DNA of 34,138 bases from contig JAWXTR010000016.1 in the NCBI GenBank assembly GCA_044433365.1, positions 1 through 34,138 on the forward strand. Reading direction: 5' to 3'. The notes below the pieces were generated by a model, which searched no databases, was not told the DNA's origin, and worked only from the letters and a program-made list of their open reading frames with translations. Both the position numbers and the translations under genes were made by a program. This DNA comes from CAMQVM01 sp044433365 (GTDB lineage Bacteria > Bacteroidota > Bacteroidia > Bacteroidales > Rikenellaceae). Positions 16,468-24,555 of the stretch are shown one piece after another; the first letter of the stretch is position 1, and each line of letters begins with the position of its first letter.

Positions 16468-17700
16468 ATGATTAAAGTAAACGAAAATTATACTGCACTT
16501 GCAGAGAGCTACCTTTTCAGTGAAATTGGTAGAAAAGTTAGAGAATATAAGGCGGCAAACCCAACTTTAGATGTTATCTCTTTAGGTATTGGTGATGTTA
16601 CGCTTCCACTTAGCGAGAGTGTAATATCGGCTCTTCATAGCTCTGTAGATGAGATGGCAGATGCCTCTACTTTCCGTGGTTATGCACCAGAGTGTGGCTA
16701 CTCTTTCTTAATTGAAAAAATTATTGAAACAGATTACACAAAGCGAGGTATCGAAATTGGTATTGACGAGGTGTTTGTAAATGATGGAGCAAAAAGTGCA
16801 CTAGGTCACTTCTGTGATATTCTATCTACCGACAATGTTGTTGCTGTTAGCGATCCTGTTTATCCTGTATATGTTGATACTAACGTTATGGATGGTCGTT
16901 CAGGCTCGTTAGGTGCTGATGGTGTTTGGAGTGATATAGTATATCTTAATTGCCCAGAAAGCGAAGGTTTCGCAGCTCAACTTCCTGAAAAACATGCCGA
17001 TATCGTATATCTTTGCTCTCCAAACAATCCTACAGGTAGCGTTCTAAATCGTGAGCAACTAACAGCTTGGGTTGAATATGCAAAAGCTAATAAATCTATT
17101 ATCCTTTTCGACTCTGCTTACGAGGCGTATATCTGCGATGAGTCAATTCCACGCTCTATCTACGAAATTGAGGGAGCTAAAGAGGTTGCTATTGAGTTCC
17201 GTAGCTTCTCAAAAACTGCTGGTTTTACAGGTGTTAGATGTGGTTATGCTGTAGTTCCTAAGGAGCTTATGGTTTACAACAGTAAAGAGGAAAAAGTTGC
17301 ACTTAATCCGCTTTGGCGTCGTCATCAATGTACTAAATTCAACGGTACTGCCTATATTATCCAACGTGCTGCTGAGGCTATCTACACTGAAGAAGGTAGA
17401 GCAGAGGTTAAAAAAATGGTTGGTTACTACATGAACAATGCTAAAACAATCCGTACAGGTCTTGCAGAGGCAGGTTTTGAAATATTTGGTGGTGAAAATG
17501 CACCTTATATCTGGTTGAAAACTCCTGAGGGTGTTAGCTCATGGCAATTCTTCGATCGCCTACTTAATGAGTGTCAAATCGTAGGTACTCCAGGTGTAGG
17601 TTTTGGACCATCTGGTGAAGGTTACTTCAGATTAACAGCATTTGGTAACGCTCAGAATGTTGAGAAAGCTATTGCTAGAATTAAATCTTGGAAATTCTAA
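16468..17700 (+). CDS. dapL: LL-diaminopimelate aminotransferase
   Basis: This PLP enzyme makes LL-diaminopimelate from tetrahydrodipicolinate and glutamate in one step, bypassing the succinylase route. The 410-aa protein has SLGIGDVTLPL (38-48), TFRGYAPECGY (68-78, Glu75 in the family's substrate loop), DPVYP with Tyr132, YLCSPNNPTG with Asn187, Asp215 and Tyr218 in LFDSAYEA, Lys249 in FRSFSKTAG, Arg257 and the carboxylate-binding Arg in GYFRLTAF. All expected active-site residues are present. It follows dapF and precedes the PurF-like gene. The close paralogue at 14078 suggests a local duplication that then diverged. Confidence 0.95.
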   Translation: MIKVNENYTALAESYLFSEIGRKVREYKAANPTLDVISLGIGDVTLPLSESVISALHSSVDEMADASTFRGYAPECGYSFLIEKIIETDYTKRGIEIGIDEVFVNDGAKSALGHFCDILSTDNVVAVSDPVYPVYVDTNVMDGRSGSLGADGVWSDIVYLNCPESEGFAAQLPEKHADIVYLCSPNNPTGSVLNREQLTAWVEYAKANKSIILFDSAYEAYICDESIPRSIYEIEGAKEVAIEFRSFSKTAGFTGVRCGYAVVPKELMVYNSKEEKVALNPLWRRHQCTKFNGTAYIIQRAAEAIYTEEGRAEVKKMVGYYMNNAKTIRTGLAEAGFEIFGGENAPYIWLKTPEGVSSWQFFDRLLNECQIVGTPGVGFGPSGEGYFRLTAFGNAQNVEKAIARIKSWKF

Positions 17701-17709
17701 AATAATTAT

Positions 17710-17782
17710 AAATTATAAATGATAAATGATAAATGACCGTTTTTAGAGCCATTCATTATTTATCATTTATCATTTATAATTT
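17710..17782. terminator. 25-bp perfect inverted repeat after dapL
   Basis: Positions 17710-17734 and 17758-17782 are exact complements, built of tandem ATAAATG units, with a 23-nt loop. It begins 10 bp after the dapL stop codon and ends 21 bp before the PurF-like start. There is no T-run after the stem, so attenuation or mRNA stabilisation is as likely as termination. Confidence 0.6.
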
Positions 17783-17803
17783 GTCATTCATCATTAATAA
17801 AAG

Positions 17804-19606
17804 ATGGAACAGTTAAAACACGAGTGCGGAGTTGCTCTAATAAAACTCCGAAAACCAATTTCATACTACAAAGAGAAGTATGGTAGTGAAAAGTATGCCC
17901 TAAACCGCATGTTTCTCCTTATGGAGAAGCAGCATAACCGTGGTCAAGAGGGTGCAGGTATGGCGTGTGTAAATATGTCGGCAAATGCAGGTGAAGAGTT
18001 TATGTTTCGTGAGCGTTTAGAGGGTGATAAAGCTATTTCTGAGCTTTTCTCTACAATCTACACTCAAATTGACAAAAACACTGATCCTGTTGAGACTCCA
18101 TTCATCGGTGAGTGCTATATGGGGCACCTTCGTTATAGCACAACAGGTAAGTCGGGTATATCGTATGTACACCCTGTGCTTCGTCGCAACAACTACCGTG
18201 AAAATACTCTATCACTTTGTGGTAACTTTAACCTTACAAATGTAGAAAACATCTTCCAACATCTTGCAGCTCAAGGTCAACACCCTCGTCGTATGTCAGA
18301 CACAACTATCCTTTTGGAACAGATGGGTCATGAACTAGATGTTGAGAATTTTGATAGAGCAAATGTAGGTAATGGTAAAAATATCGAAAATATTTTGCGA
18401 AAAAATGCACCTATGTGGGATGGCGGTTTTGTTATGTGCGGTTTAACAGGTAGTGGTGATATGTTTGCTGTTCGTGACAGTTGGGGTATTCGTAGTGCAT
18501 TCTACTATATAGATGAAGAGATTGTTGTTGTCGCTTCAGAACGTCCAGTTATTCAAACTGCTATGCACGTAAAATGTGAGGATATTACTGAGCTAGAGCC
18601 AGGTCAAGCTATTGTAATTGGACGTAATGGCGATATTTTCTTCCCTCAAGTAGTTGACAAAAAAGAGGATAAATGGGCTTGTTCGTTCGAGCGTATCTAC
18701 TTCTCTCGTGGTAGTGATATTGACATCTACAAAGAGCGTAAACATTTAGGCGAAAAACTTGCTGATAAGGTTTCGGCTGCAATTGGCGGCGATCTCCTAA
18801 ACTCTGTATTCTCGTTTATTCCAAATACTGCTGAAATAGCTTCAATCGGATTGGTTGAGGGTATGAACGGACTTTTAGATAAGCAAAAGTGTGAGGATAT
18901 TTCAAAATTAACTGCTTACGATGCAAAAGTTATTGAGGAGATTATCTCGCATCGTATACGTGTAGAGAAAGTTGCAATTAAAGATATAAAGCTTCGTACT
19001 TTTATTAGTGAAAATGAGGAGCGCAATAAGCTTGCAAACCATGTTTACGATATTACTTATGGAACTGTTGTTAAGGGTGTTGATAACTTGGTGGTAATCG
19101 ACGATAGTATCGTAAGGGGTACTACTCTTCGTAAAAGTATTATCTCAATTCTTATGCGCCTAGAGCCTAAAAAATTGGTAATTGTCTCTTCCGCACCTCA
19201 AATCCGTTACCCTGATTTTTATGGTATTGATATGTCGGATATTGGCGATTTAATAGCATTTAAAGCGGCGGTGGAGCTTAGTGGAGAAGAAAAATTACAC
19301 GAAATTTATGCTCTTTGCAAAGCGCAGCAAGGTAGCGAGGCAACCGATACCGAAAACCATGTTGCTAAGCTATATGCACCCTATACAGATGAGCAAATCT
19401 CAGCAAAAATAGCCGAACTTGTCACTCCTAAAAATACAAAAGCACCTGTTGAGATTATCTATCAAGATATTCCGTCGCTTCGTGAGGTGTGCCCTAACCA
19501 TAAAGGTGAGTGGTATTTCTCAGGTTTCTATCCAACGCTTGGAGGTCGAGAACTACTAAATAAATCGTTTATAAACTTCTATGAACGACGTTTTTGTGTT
19601 AAATAA
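17804..19606 (+). CDS. Long PurF-like glutamine amidotransferase-phosphoribosyltransferase
   Basis: The 600-aa protein has an N-terminal class II glutamine amidotransferase domain. Its nucleophile would be Cys8 after propeptide removal (MEQLKHECGVALI). It also has HNRGQEGAG (44-52), GHLRYSTTG (107-115) and SLCGNFNLTN (137-146). A phosphoribosyltransferase domain with the PRPP loop VIDDSIVRGTT (431-441) follows. Canonical PurF makes phosphoribosylamine, the first step of purine synthesis, and is usually about 470-510 aa. Here the usual VPDSG segment reads FIPNTAEIA (338-346), and there are about 100 extra residues. It may be a second, lineage-specific type. Downstream is a strong terminator. 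Confidence 0.82.
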   Translation: MEQLKHECGVALIKLRKPISYYKEKYGSEKYALNRMFLLMEKQHNRGQEGAGMACVNMSANAGEEFMFRERLEGDKAISELFSTIYTQIDKNTDPVETPFIGECYMGHLRYSTTGKSGISYVHPVLRRNNYRENTLSLCGNFNLTNVENIFQHLAAQGQHPRRMSDTTILLEQMGHELDVENFDRANVGNGKNIENILRKNAPMWDGGFVMCGLTGSGDMFAVRDSWGIRSAFYYIDEEIVVVASERPVIQTAMHVKCEDITELEPGQAIVIGRNGDIFFPQVVDKKEDKWACSFERIYFSRGSDIDIYKERKHLGEKLADKVSAAIGGDLLNSVFSFIPNTAEIASIGLVEGMNGLLDKQKCEDISKLTAYDAKVIEEIISHRIRVEKVAIKDIKLRTFISENEERNKLANHVYDITYGTVVKGVDNLVVIDDSIVRGTTLRKSIISILMRLEPKKLVIVSSAPQIRYPDFYGIDMSDIGDLIAFKAAVELSGEEKLHEIYALCKAQQGSEATDTENHVAKLYAPYTDEQISAKIAELVTPKNTKAPVEIIYQDIPSLREVCPNHKGEWYFSGFYPTLGGRELLNKSFINFYERRFCVK

Positions 19607-19640
19607 AACACTTTATTTAACACTTTTTAAGTGGTAAACG

Positions 19641-19680
19641 AAAGGGGAGTTCTGGATTTTAGAACTCCCTTTAGTTTTTT
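19641..19680 (+). terminator. Rho-independent terminator of the PurF-like gene
   Basis: AAGGGGAGTTCT...AGAACTCCCTT forms an 11-bp stem with one bulge around GGATTTT and is followed by TTTTTT (19675-19680). It is made of the two outer ends of a family B element, which suggests such ends can serve as terminators. Confidence 0.85.
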
Positions 19681-19765
19681 ATACTGCAAATCTACAGGAA
19701 TGACCATACCTAAATGAATGTTTATCAGAATATCAATAATATCATAGTTTTGTGAATATTCCTAT

Positions 19766-19797
19766 GAAAAAGAGGATGACACTTTCGTATCACCCTC
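19766..19797 (-). terminator. Terminator of the GH36-sulfatase operon
   Basis: On the minus strand, GAGGGTGATAC, a GAAA tetraloop and GTGTCATCCTC (19772-19797) form an 11-bp stem with two G-U pairs. TTTTT follows. It lies 35 bp beyond the sulfatase stop codon. Confidence 0.85.
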
Positions 19798-19831
19798 GAA
19801 CAACAAAACAACAAAAATAGAGTTATTAGGA

Positions 19832-21310
19832 TTATTTTAAATTTTGCATTTTTAGGAGCATCTCTTTTGATAATCCATTTACCGGTACTGGCTCGGTGTA
19901 AATTCTCATTTGTCGAGACATTTCTGAAGTTAGGTTTTTGATAACTTCTTTGTATTTGGGATTATTATAAAAATTCTGAATCTCATCAGGGTCTTTTTCA
20001 AGATCTAAAAGCCACGGTAGGTCGGTCATTGATGTAATTAATTTATGGCGACCATCCGTTACCATTGTCCAAAGAGAGTTGTAGGTAGTAACCATTACTG
20101 TTCGCTCATTTTTAGTAAATTTATCTCTATCTACGAGAGTTTTTGAGTCGTCCATACCATGCTGTATTGCTTCAATCTGTGGCATATTCATCAATCCCAA
20201 TATCGAGGGTGTAAAGTCAGCATTTGTGGTTGGTGTCTCTACAACTTTTCCCTTAGGTACAACATTGGGGTATCTAATAAGGTAGGGAATCCTAGCTGAA
20301 GCCTCGTATGGAATACCTTTATTGCGACGATTATGTTCGAAACACATATCGCCATGGTCGGAAGTAAATACGACAATTGTATTATAGGAAAGATTATTAC
20401 TATCCAAAAAATCCAATATCCTACCCACATTATCATCAATGCTTTTTACCATGCCAAAGTAGTTTACCATATCGCTTGCAATCATTCCACCCTCTGCTAC
20501 ATTATTTTTTAAATCCATATTGTTTGAAGCCCAAACAGGATACTCTCTATCTAAAGTAGTGGTTCTTGGAAGTTGAAAATCAAGGTTTTCAAACTCTTTG
20601 TAATCCGACTTTTTAGCAATATCTGGAGTGTGAGGATCGGGAATAGAGAGCATTATGCAAAATGGTTTTTCTTTGTCTCTCTCTAGCGTCTCAAGGGTTC
20701 TGTCGGTTAGAAAATCGGTTAAGAACTCAATATTCTCTTTATCACTACATTGATTATAAGCATTAATTTTCATTAGCTCGATATCGTGTGGTAAATTATT
20801 GACTTTCACATAAGGTACATGAGTGCAGTTTATCATATATTTATTGTCTGTGAAACCATTATTTTGCTCTGGTGCCCATCTATCGAGATCTCCGTCGCAA
20901 AGATGCCATTTCCCCACATAAGATGTAGCATAGCCATTATCTCTTAATACTTTGGCAAAAGTCATAATATCTTCACGAAGAGGATAACCATTAATATAAG
21001 CCCCTGTGCCTACAGGGTATAACCCTGTCATAAATGAAGCACGTGAGGGGGTGCTTACGGGTGAAGTGGCATAATATTTTGTGTAAATTGCCCCTTCATC
21101 GGCAATTCTATCGATATTAGGAGTATTGAGAGCTACGTTTTTACCCCATATAAACGCTTGATTTTCATCCATTAGATTGCGATAACAACCCAATGTTCTA
21201 AAATTATGCTCGTCGGTATGAATTATTAATAGATTTGGTTTAGTAGGACTTTGAGCATATATATTACTGCTCACAATCCCTAACATCAATAAAAATGTTT
21301 TACTATTCAT
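19832..21310 (-). CDS. Ser-type S1-family sulfatase, secreted
   Basis: The 492-aa protein has a signal peptide (about 1-20) and the alkaline-phosphatase-like sulfatase fold. The formylglycine site is in SPVSTPSRASFMTG: Ser86 in S-T-P-S-R. It would need the anaerobic radical-SAM maturase (anSME) that handles Ser-type sites, which is not in the window. Metal-ligand motifs are HTDEHN (Asp33) near the N-terminus and FTSDHGD in the middle. VGKWHL supports the S1 family. It removes sulfate esters from a glycan, probably in the periplasm. It lies 9 bp after the GH36-like gene, so the pair likely acts on one substrate, perhaps a sulfated galactoside. The subfamily cannot be fixed by eye. Confidence 0.9.
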   Translation of the reverse strand: MNSKTFLLMLGIVSSNIYAQSPTKPNLLIIHTDEHNFRTLGCYRNLMDENQAFIWGKNVALNTPNIDRIADEGAIYTKYYATSPVSTPSRASFMTGLYPVGTGAYINGYPLREDIMTFAKVLRDNGYATSYVGKWHLCDGDLDRWAPEQNNGFTDNKYMINCTHVPYVKVNNLPHDIELMKINAYNQCSDKENIEFLTDFLTDRTLETLERDKEKPFCIMLSIPDPHTPDIAKKSDYKEFENLDFQLPRTTTLDREYPVWASNNMDLKNNVAEGGMIASDMVNYFGMVKSIDDNVGRILDFLDSNNLSYNTIVVFTSDHGDMCFEHNRRNKGIPYEASARIPYLIRYPNVVPKGKVVETPTTNADFTPSILGLMNMPQIEAIQHGMDDSKTLVDRDKFTKNERTVMVTTYNSLWTMVTDGRHKLITSMTDLPWLLDLEKDPDEIQNFYNNPKYKEVIKNLTSEMSRQMRIYTEPVPVNGLSKEMLLKMQNLK

Positions 21311-21319
21311 TGCTGTAAT

Positions 21320-23446
21320 TTATTTTAAGCAAACTTCAAAAATTCGACCATCATATTCTTTTGTCATTGTAACGGTAAATCCCTTTTCCATAAGCGATTT
21401 GCCTGAGCCAGTATATATGGTTTTGCCTGTAGGTGCCTCTTTTACTGTGTAGGTTGAGTTTGGTTTTAGGTCGTCTAAGACCACTACTCGGCTGCTCTCT
21501 GCACCACCTTGACGGAACAGCCCAAATACACCACCTTCAAACGAATTAAAGTTAAGTCGTTGCCATCCATCCCAATATCCTTCACGTGGCTCACCAAAAC
21601 CTTTTAGGTCTTTACGGAATTTCATGTAGTCGTGTTTATCTTGCATTGCGCTCATCCAGTCAGCCCATTTTTTGATATTCTTCTTCTCAGAGGCTGAAAG
21701 TTCACGAGGGTCGCCAAGAACGATTGGAAGCGAACCGATAAGCGATTTAAGTGTAAGTTCAAAATTTGGATCGTCCATAGCCATATTACCTATCACTAGC
21801 GATGAGGCAGGAAGTGCAGGTGAACGCCACCAAGCCATTTGACGAACTCTAAGTGAACCATGAGGTGCATTGCCCTCAAAATTTGATAGCCAATTGCCTT
21901 CAGCATGTTTTGAGATTGCATAATCCATAAGTTGAGTCTTTCCAGCAGTCTCGAAAGTACAATCAATAAATAGGTCGGGAGCCTCCTGGTGTAAATCATC
22001 AAATAGTTTTAGTAGATTTTCATAAAATACGATAAACGACTCTGGACGGTCACGATAATCGGGGTCGTTTGTGCTATACGAACCTGTATGACTATCGTCG
22101 TTGCAGTATGCACTTGTTGCAATTGCTAAATCAAGCTTTGCATACTCCAAGCCGTGTTCATTTACAAGGCGAAGAATTACATCTTTGATATAGTCAACCC
22201 ACTCTGTACCAAAAGAGGTGGTGTACATAGTGTTAATTTTTTGACTATGTAAATTTGCAATATTTCCCTCTTTATCTTTCACAAACCACTCTGGATGATC
22301 CTTAAACACCTGCGAATCGCTATTAGCTGAGGCAAGTGAAAGCCAAAGCCCTGGTTTCATACCCAAAGATTTGATATAGTCGAATGTTGGTTTTAGCCCC
22401 TCTGGAAATTTGTTTAAATCGACAAGCCAATCGCCATAATTTTGACCAGCGTTTGCATTTGCAGATACCTTATTTGCGTTATATTGCCATCCATCATCGA
22501 TTACAAACTCTTGAATACCACACTCTGCTGCTGATTTCGCTATATCACGTACCAATTTATCATCAATAAAGCTTCTAAATGGATACCAAGTATTATAAAC
22601 AAATGTTGGTTTCTTTTTAAGGTTTGTAACACGATTACCCATAAAATTTGTAACAAACTTATTAACATCATTGTTTACAACCTGAAAACCATCTTCCTGA
22701 TTACTGTAAAGACATATAAACGTTTTTGGACTCGACCATTTTTGCTTTGGCGTTAACCATTTACGAAATGGATATTTATAGTCGCTTCGAGTAAGACCAA
22801 TTTCAATATTATTGTTATCGGTGTGGTATGTTGTGCGTTTTAGCACCATAGGTGCCTCATTACCAAGTGCAATACCTCGTCTTTCAGGGGTGTTGTGAAC
22901 AACAGCCACTGCATCATCCCAGTCACCCTCATACTTCATAAGGTGTTTCATACGTGCATAGTTGTGGTGCACCACTGAGTGAACTGAAAATAGAGTTGTA
23001 ACCAAATCTTCTACATTCAGATTTTCGATTTTTATATCACGATTACCTATATTTTCAAAATCTATCCATTTACGGATTAATGGTAGTCCTGGATATAGGG
23101 CATAGTTTAGCTTAATCTGAAATTGAGGGTTTGCTCTACCATCTTTTAGAGTGATAGTTGTCAGTTTCATACCCGAATTATCGGTGGTTTGAGCGTGGTC
23201 TATAATATTCCAACTGCTCATGCCGTCATATCTTTCATCGTCTATATAGAACGAAAAATCGGCACTTTTTGCTACATAGCTTTTCTCACCACCCGATAGA
23301 TTTATGGCAGTGGTTGCTAATTTATTGTTTGAAATATCTACCGAGCGACTCACAAGCTCATTTGAAATAGATAAAGTTTGGGCATGTGCAAAAAGCGACC
23401 CAAGCGATAGAGATAATAGAAGTGTGAGGTTTTTTAAATTTTTCAT
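21320..23446 (-). CDS. Secreted GH36-like alpha-galactosidase
   Basis: The 708-aa protein has a signal peptide ending about AHA (20-22), an N-terminal beta-sandwich (about 25-260), a TIM barrel (about 280-590) and a C-terminal beta domain. Barrel motifs are WYPFRSFIDD, FVIDDGW (Asp317, Asp318), PGLWLSLA and AKLDLAIA, where Asp439 fits the clan GH-D nucleophile. The acid/base segment is atypical: FIDCTFETAGKTQLMDY stands where canonical GH36 has a C-x-G-G-G-R-x-D pattern, so the specificity may not be plain alpha-galactose. It is the first gene of an operon with the sulfatase and is driven by the motif-linked promoter at 23482-23526. Confidence 0.82.
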   Translation of the reverse strand: MKNLKNLTLLLSLSLGSLFAHAQTLSISNELVSRSVDISNNKLATTAINLSGGEKSYVAKSADFSFYIDDERYDGMSSWNIIDHAQTTDNSGMKLTTITLKDGRANPQFQIKLNYALYPGLPLIRKWIDFENIGNRDIKIENLNVEDLVTTLFSVHSVVHHNYARMKHLMKYEGDWDDAVAVVHNTPERRGIALGNEAPMVLKRTTYHTDNNNIEIGLTRSDYKYPFRKWLTPKQKWSSPKTFICLYSNQEDGFQVVNNDVNKFVTNFMGNRVTNLKKKPTFVYNTWYPFRSFIDDKLVRDIAKSAAECGIQEFVIDDGWQYNANKVSANANAGQNYGDWLVDLNKFPEGLKPTFDYIKSLGMKPGLWLSLASANSDSQVFKDHPEWFVKDKEGNIANLHSQKINTMYTTSFGTEWVDYIKDVILRLVNEHGLEYAKLDLAIATSAYCNDDSHTGSYSTNDPDYRDRPESFIVFYENLLKLFDDLHQEAPDLFIDCTFETAGKTQLMDYAISKHAEGNWLSNFEGNAPHGSLRVRQMAWWRSPALPASSLVIGNMAMDDPNFELTLKSLIGSLPIVLGDPRELSASEKKNIKKWADWMSAMQDKHDYMKFRKDLKGFGEPREGYWDGWQRLNFNSFEGGVFGLFRQGGAESSRVVVLDDLKPNSTYTVKEAPTGKTIYTGSGKSLMEKGFTVTMTKEYDGRIFEVCLK

Positions 23447-23481
23447 ATTTGTTGTTATATTGTTGTAATAAGAACTTTCTG

Positions 23482-23526
23482 CAAAGTTAACGACTATTTG
23501 GTTGAGTAAAAATAGACAATATTAAT
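23482..23526 (-). promoter_or_regulatory. Motif-linked promoter of the GH36-sulfatase operon
   Basis: The 19-bp motif AAAAATAGACAATATTAAT (23508-23526, plus strand) is followed on the minus strand by an 18-bp gap and TAACTTTG (23482-23489). The same motif and the same 18-bp gap occur at two other promoters in the island. No -33 TTG is present, which suggests activator dependence. The motif is also 20 bp upstream of the AraC gene -7 element on the other strand. Confidence 0.75.
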
Positions 23527-23546
23527 AATATTAAGCAAAAAATTAC

Positions 23547-23554
23547 TATATTTG
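23547..23554 (+). promoter_or_regulatory. Promoter -7 element for the AraC gene
   Basis: TATATTTG lies 28 bp before the start codon. The 19-bp island motif ends exactly 20 bp upstream, so it occupies the -33 region and autoregulation is plausible. Confidence 0.62.
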
Positions 23555-23582
23555 CGATAAATGTAGTCAAATTGTTAATAAA

Positions 23583-24494
23583 ATGAAAAACATTAAGCAA
23601 ATAGCAAAACTTTCTGAGGGTTTTAAAGGAGAGATTACGGTTCGTTTAAGTAATAGTAGCATTGAGAGCTATCAACGCAAATCTACGTTTAGAAACCTAT
23701 ATCTTACCAGTATAGGCTACTACCCTAATGCTCGTTTACACTACTATGAACGTACAAAAGAGCAATCTAACTATTTTATACTGCTTTACTGCATTGCAGG
23801 CGATGGTTTTTGCAATATTGGTGGAGTAGATTATAAAATAGATACCAACCAATATATTATTATACCCCGTGGCATAAGCCATAGTTATGGAAGTAGCGTG
23901 GATAATCCATGGAGTATATATTGGGCGCACTTTAATGGTGAATGTAGTGCAAAGCTTTCGCCTATCTTAGCTCGTCCGCAGCATATTAATCCAGATGTAA
24001 ATTCTCGCATAAAAGAGCGAATCGACCTTTTTGAACAGATAATTACACTCCTTAAAAGCGACTACACTTTCGAGGCTATGGAGTATGCAAATAGTTGCTT
24101 TCTTCACTTTATCTACTCTTTGATACATATAGATAAATATAGAAATATCACTACCAATTCTGCCCCTCAAAGCACTGTAAGTCAAAAGGCTATACACTAT
24201 ATGCGTGAAGGGATTGAGCGGAATATCTCGGTCGATGAATTAGCATCTTTTTGTGGCTACTCCAAAGGGCGTTTTATCACCATTTTTCGTCAAGAGGTAG
24301 GCGAAAGCCCTATTCACCACTTTAATAGGTTGAAAATAGAGCTTGCTTGCCAATATATTCGTCAAACTTCTATAAAAACTGAACAAATATGCCATAAAAT
24401 TGGGATTACCAACCCTCTCTACTTTTCACGCCTTTTTAAGCAATTTATGTCGATTCCTCCCTCTGAATATAAGAGAACTATAAACAAATTATAA
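23583..24494 (+). CDS. AraC-family transcriptional regulator
   Basis: The 303-aa DNA-binding protein has an N-terminal cupin-like sensor domain (about 50-110, with GDGFCNIGGVDYKI and IIPRGISHSYGSS) that typically binds a sugar. The C-terminal AraC domain (about 198-300) has two helix-turn-helix motifs, VDELASFCGYSKGRFITIFRQ and TEQICHKIGITNPLYFSRLFK, ending in the family signature PPSEYKR. There is no signal peptide or transmembrane segment, so it is a cytosolic one-component sensor, unlike hybrid two-component regulators of many Bacteroides glycan loci. It is divergent from the GH36-sulfatase operon and is the best candidate to bind the 19-bp motif. Its stop codon lies in a 14-bp repeat array. 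Confidence 0.93.
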   Translation: MKNIKQIAKLSEGFKGEITVRLSNSSIESYQRKSTFRNLYLTSIGYYPNARLHYYERTKEQSNYFILLYCIAGDGFCNIGGVDYKIDTNQYIIIPRGISHSYGSSVDNPWSIYWAHFNGECSAKLSPILARPQHINPDVNSRIKERIDLFEQIITLLKSDYTFEAMEYANSCFLHFIYSLIHIDKYRNITTNSAPQSTVSQKAIHYMREGIERNISVDELASFCGYSKGRFITIFRQEVGESPIHHFNRLKIELACQYIRQTSIKTEQICHKIGITNPLYFSRLFKQFMSIPPSEYKRTINKL

Positions 24495-24538
24495 ACAAAT
24501 TATAAATGGCAAATTATAAATGGCAAATTATAAATGAG
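24486..24538. repeat. 14-bp tandem array at the AraC stop codon
   Basis: Units AAATTATAAATGGC repeat with a 14-bp period (24497-24510, 24511-24524, 24525-24538), preceded by a short unit at 24486. The last codons and stop of the AraC gene fall in the first unit. The period equals that of the array at 3471, but the unit differs. Confidence 0.8.
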
Positions 24539-24555
24539 TTGAAAAAGATAATTCA

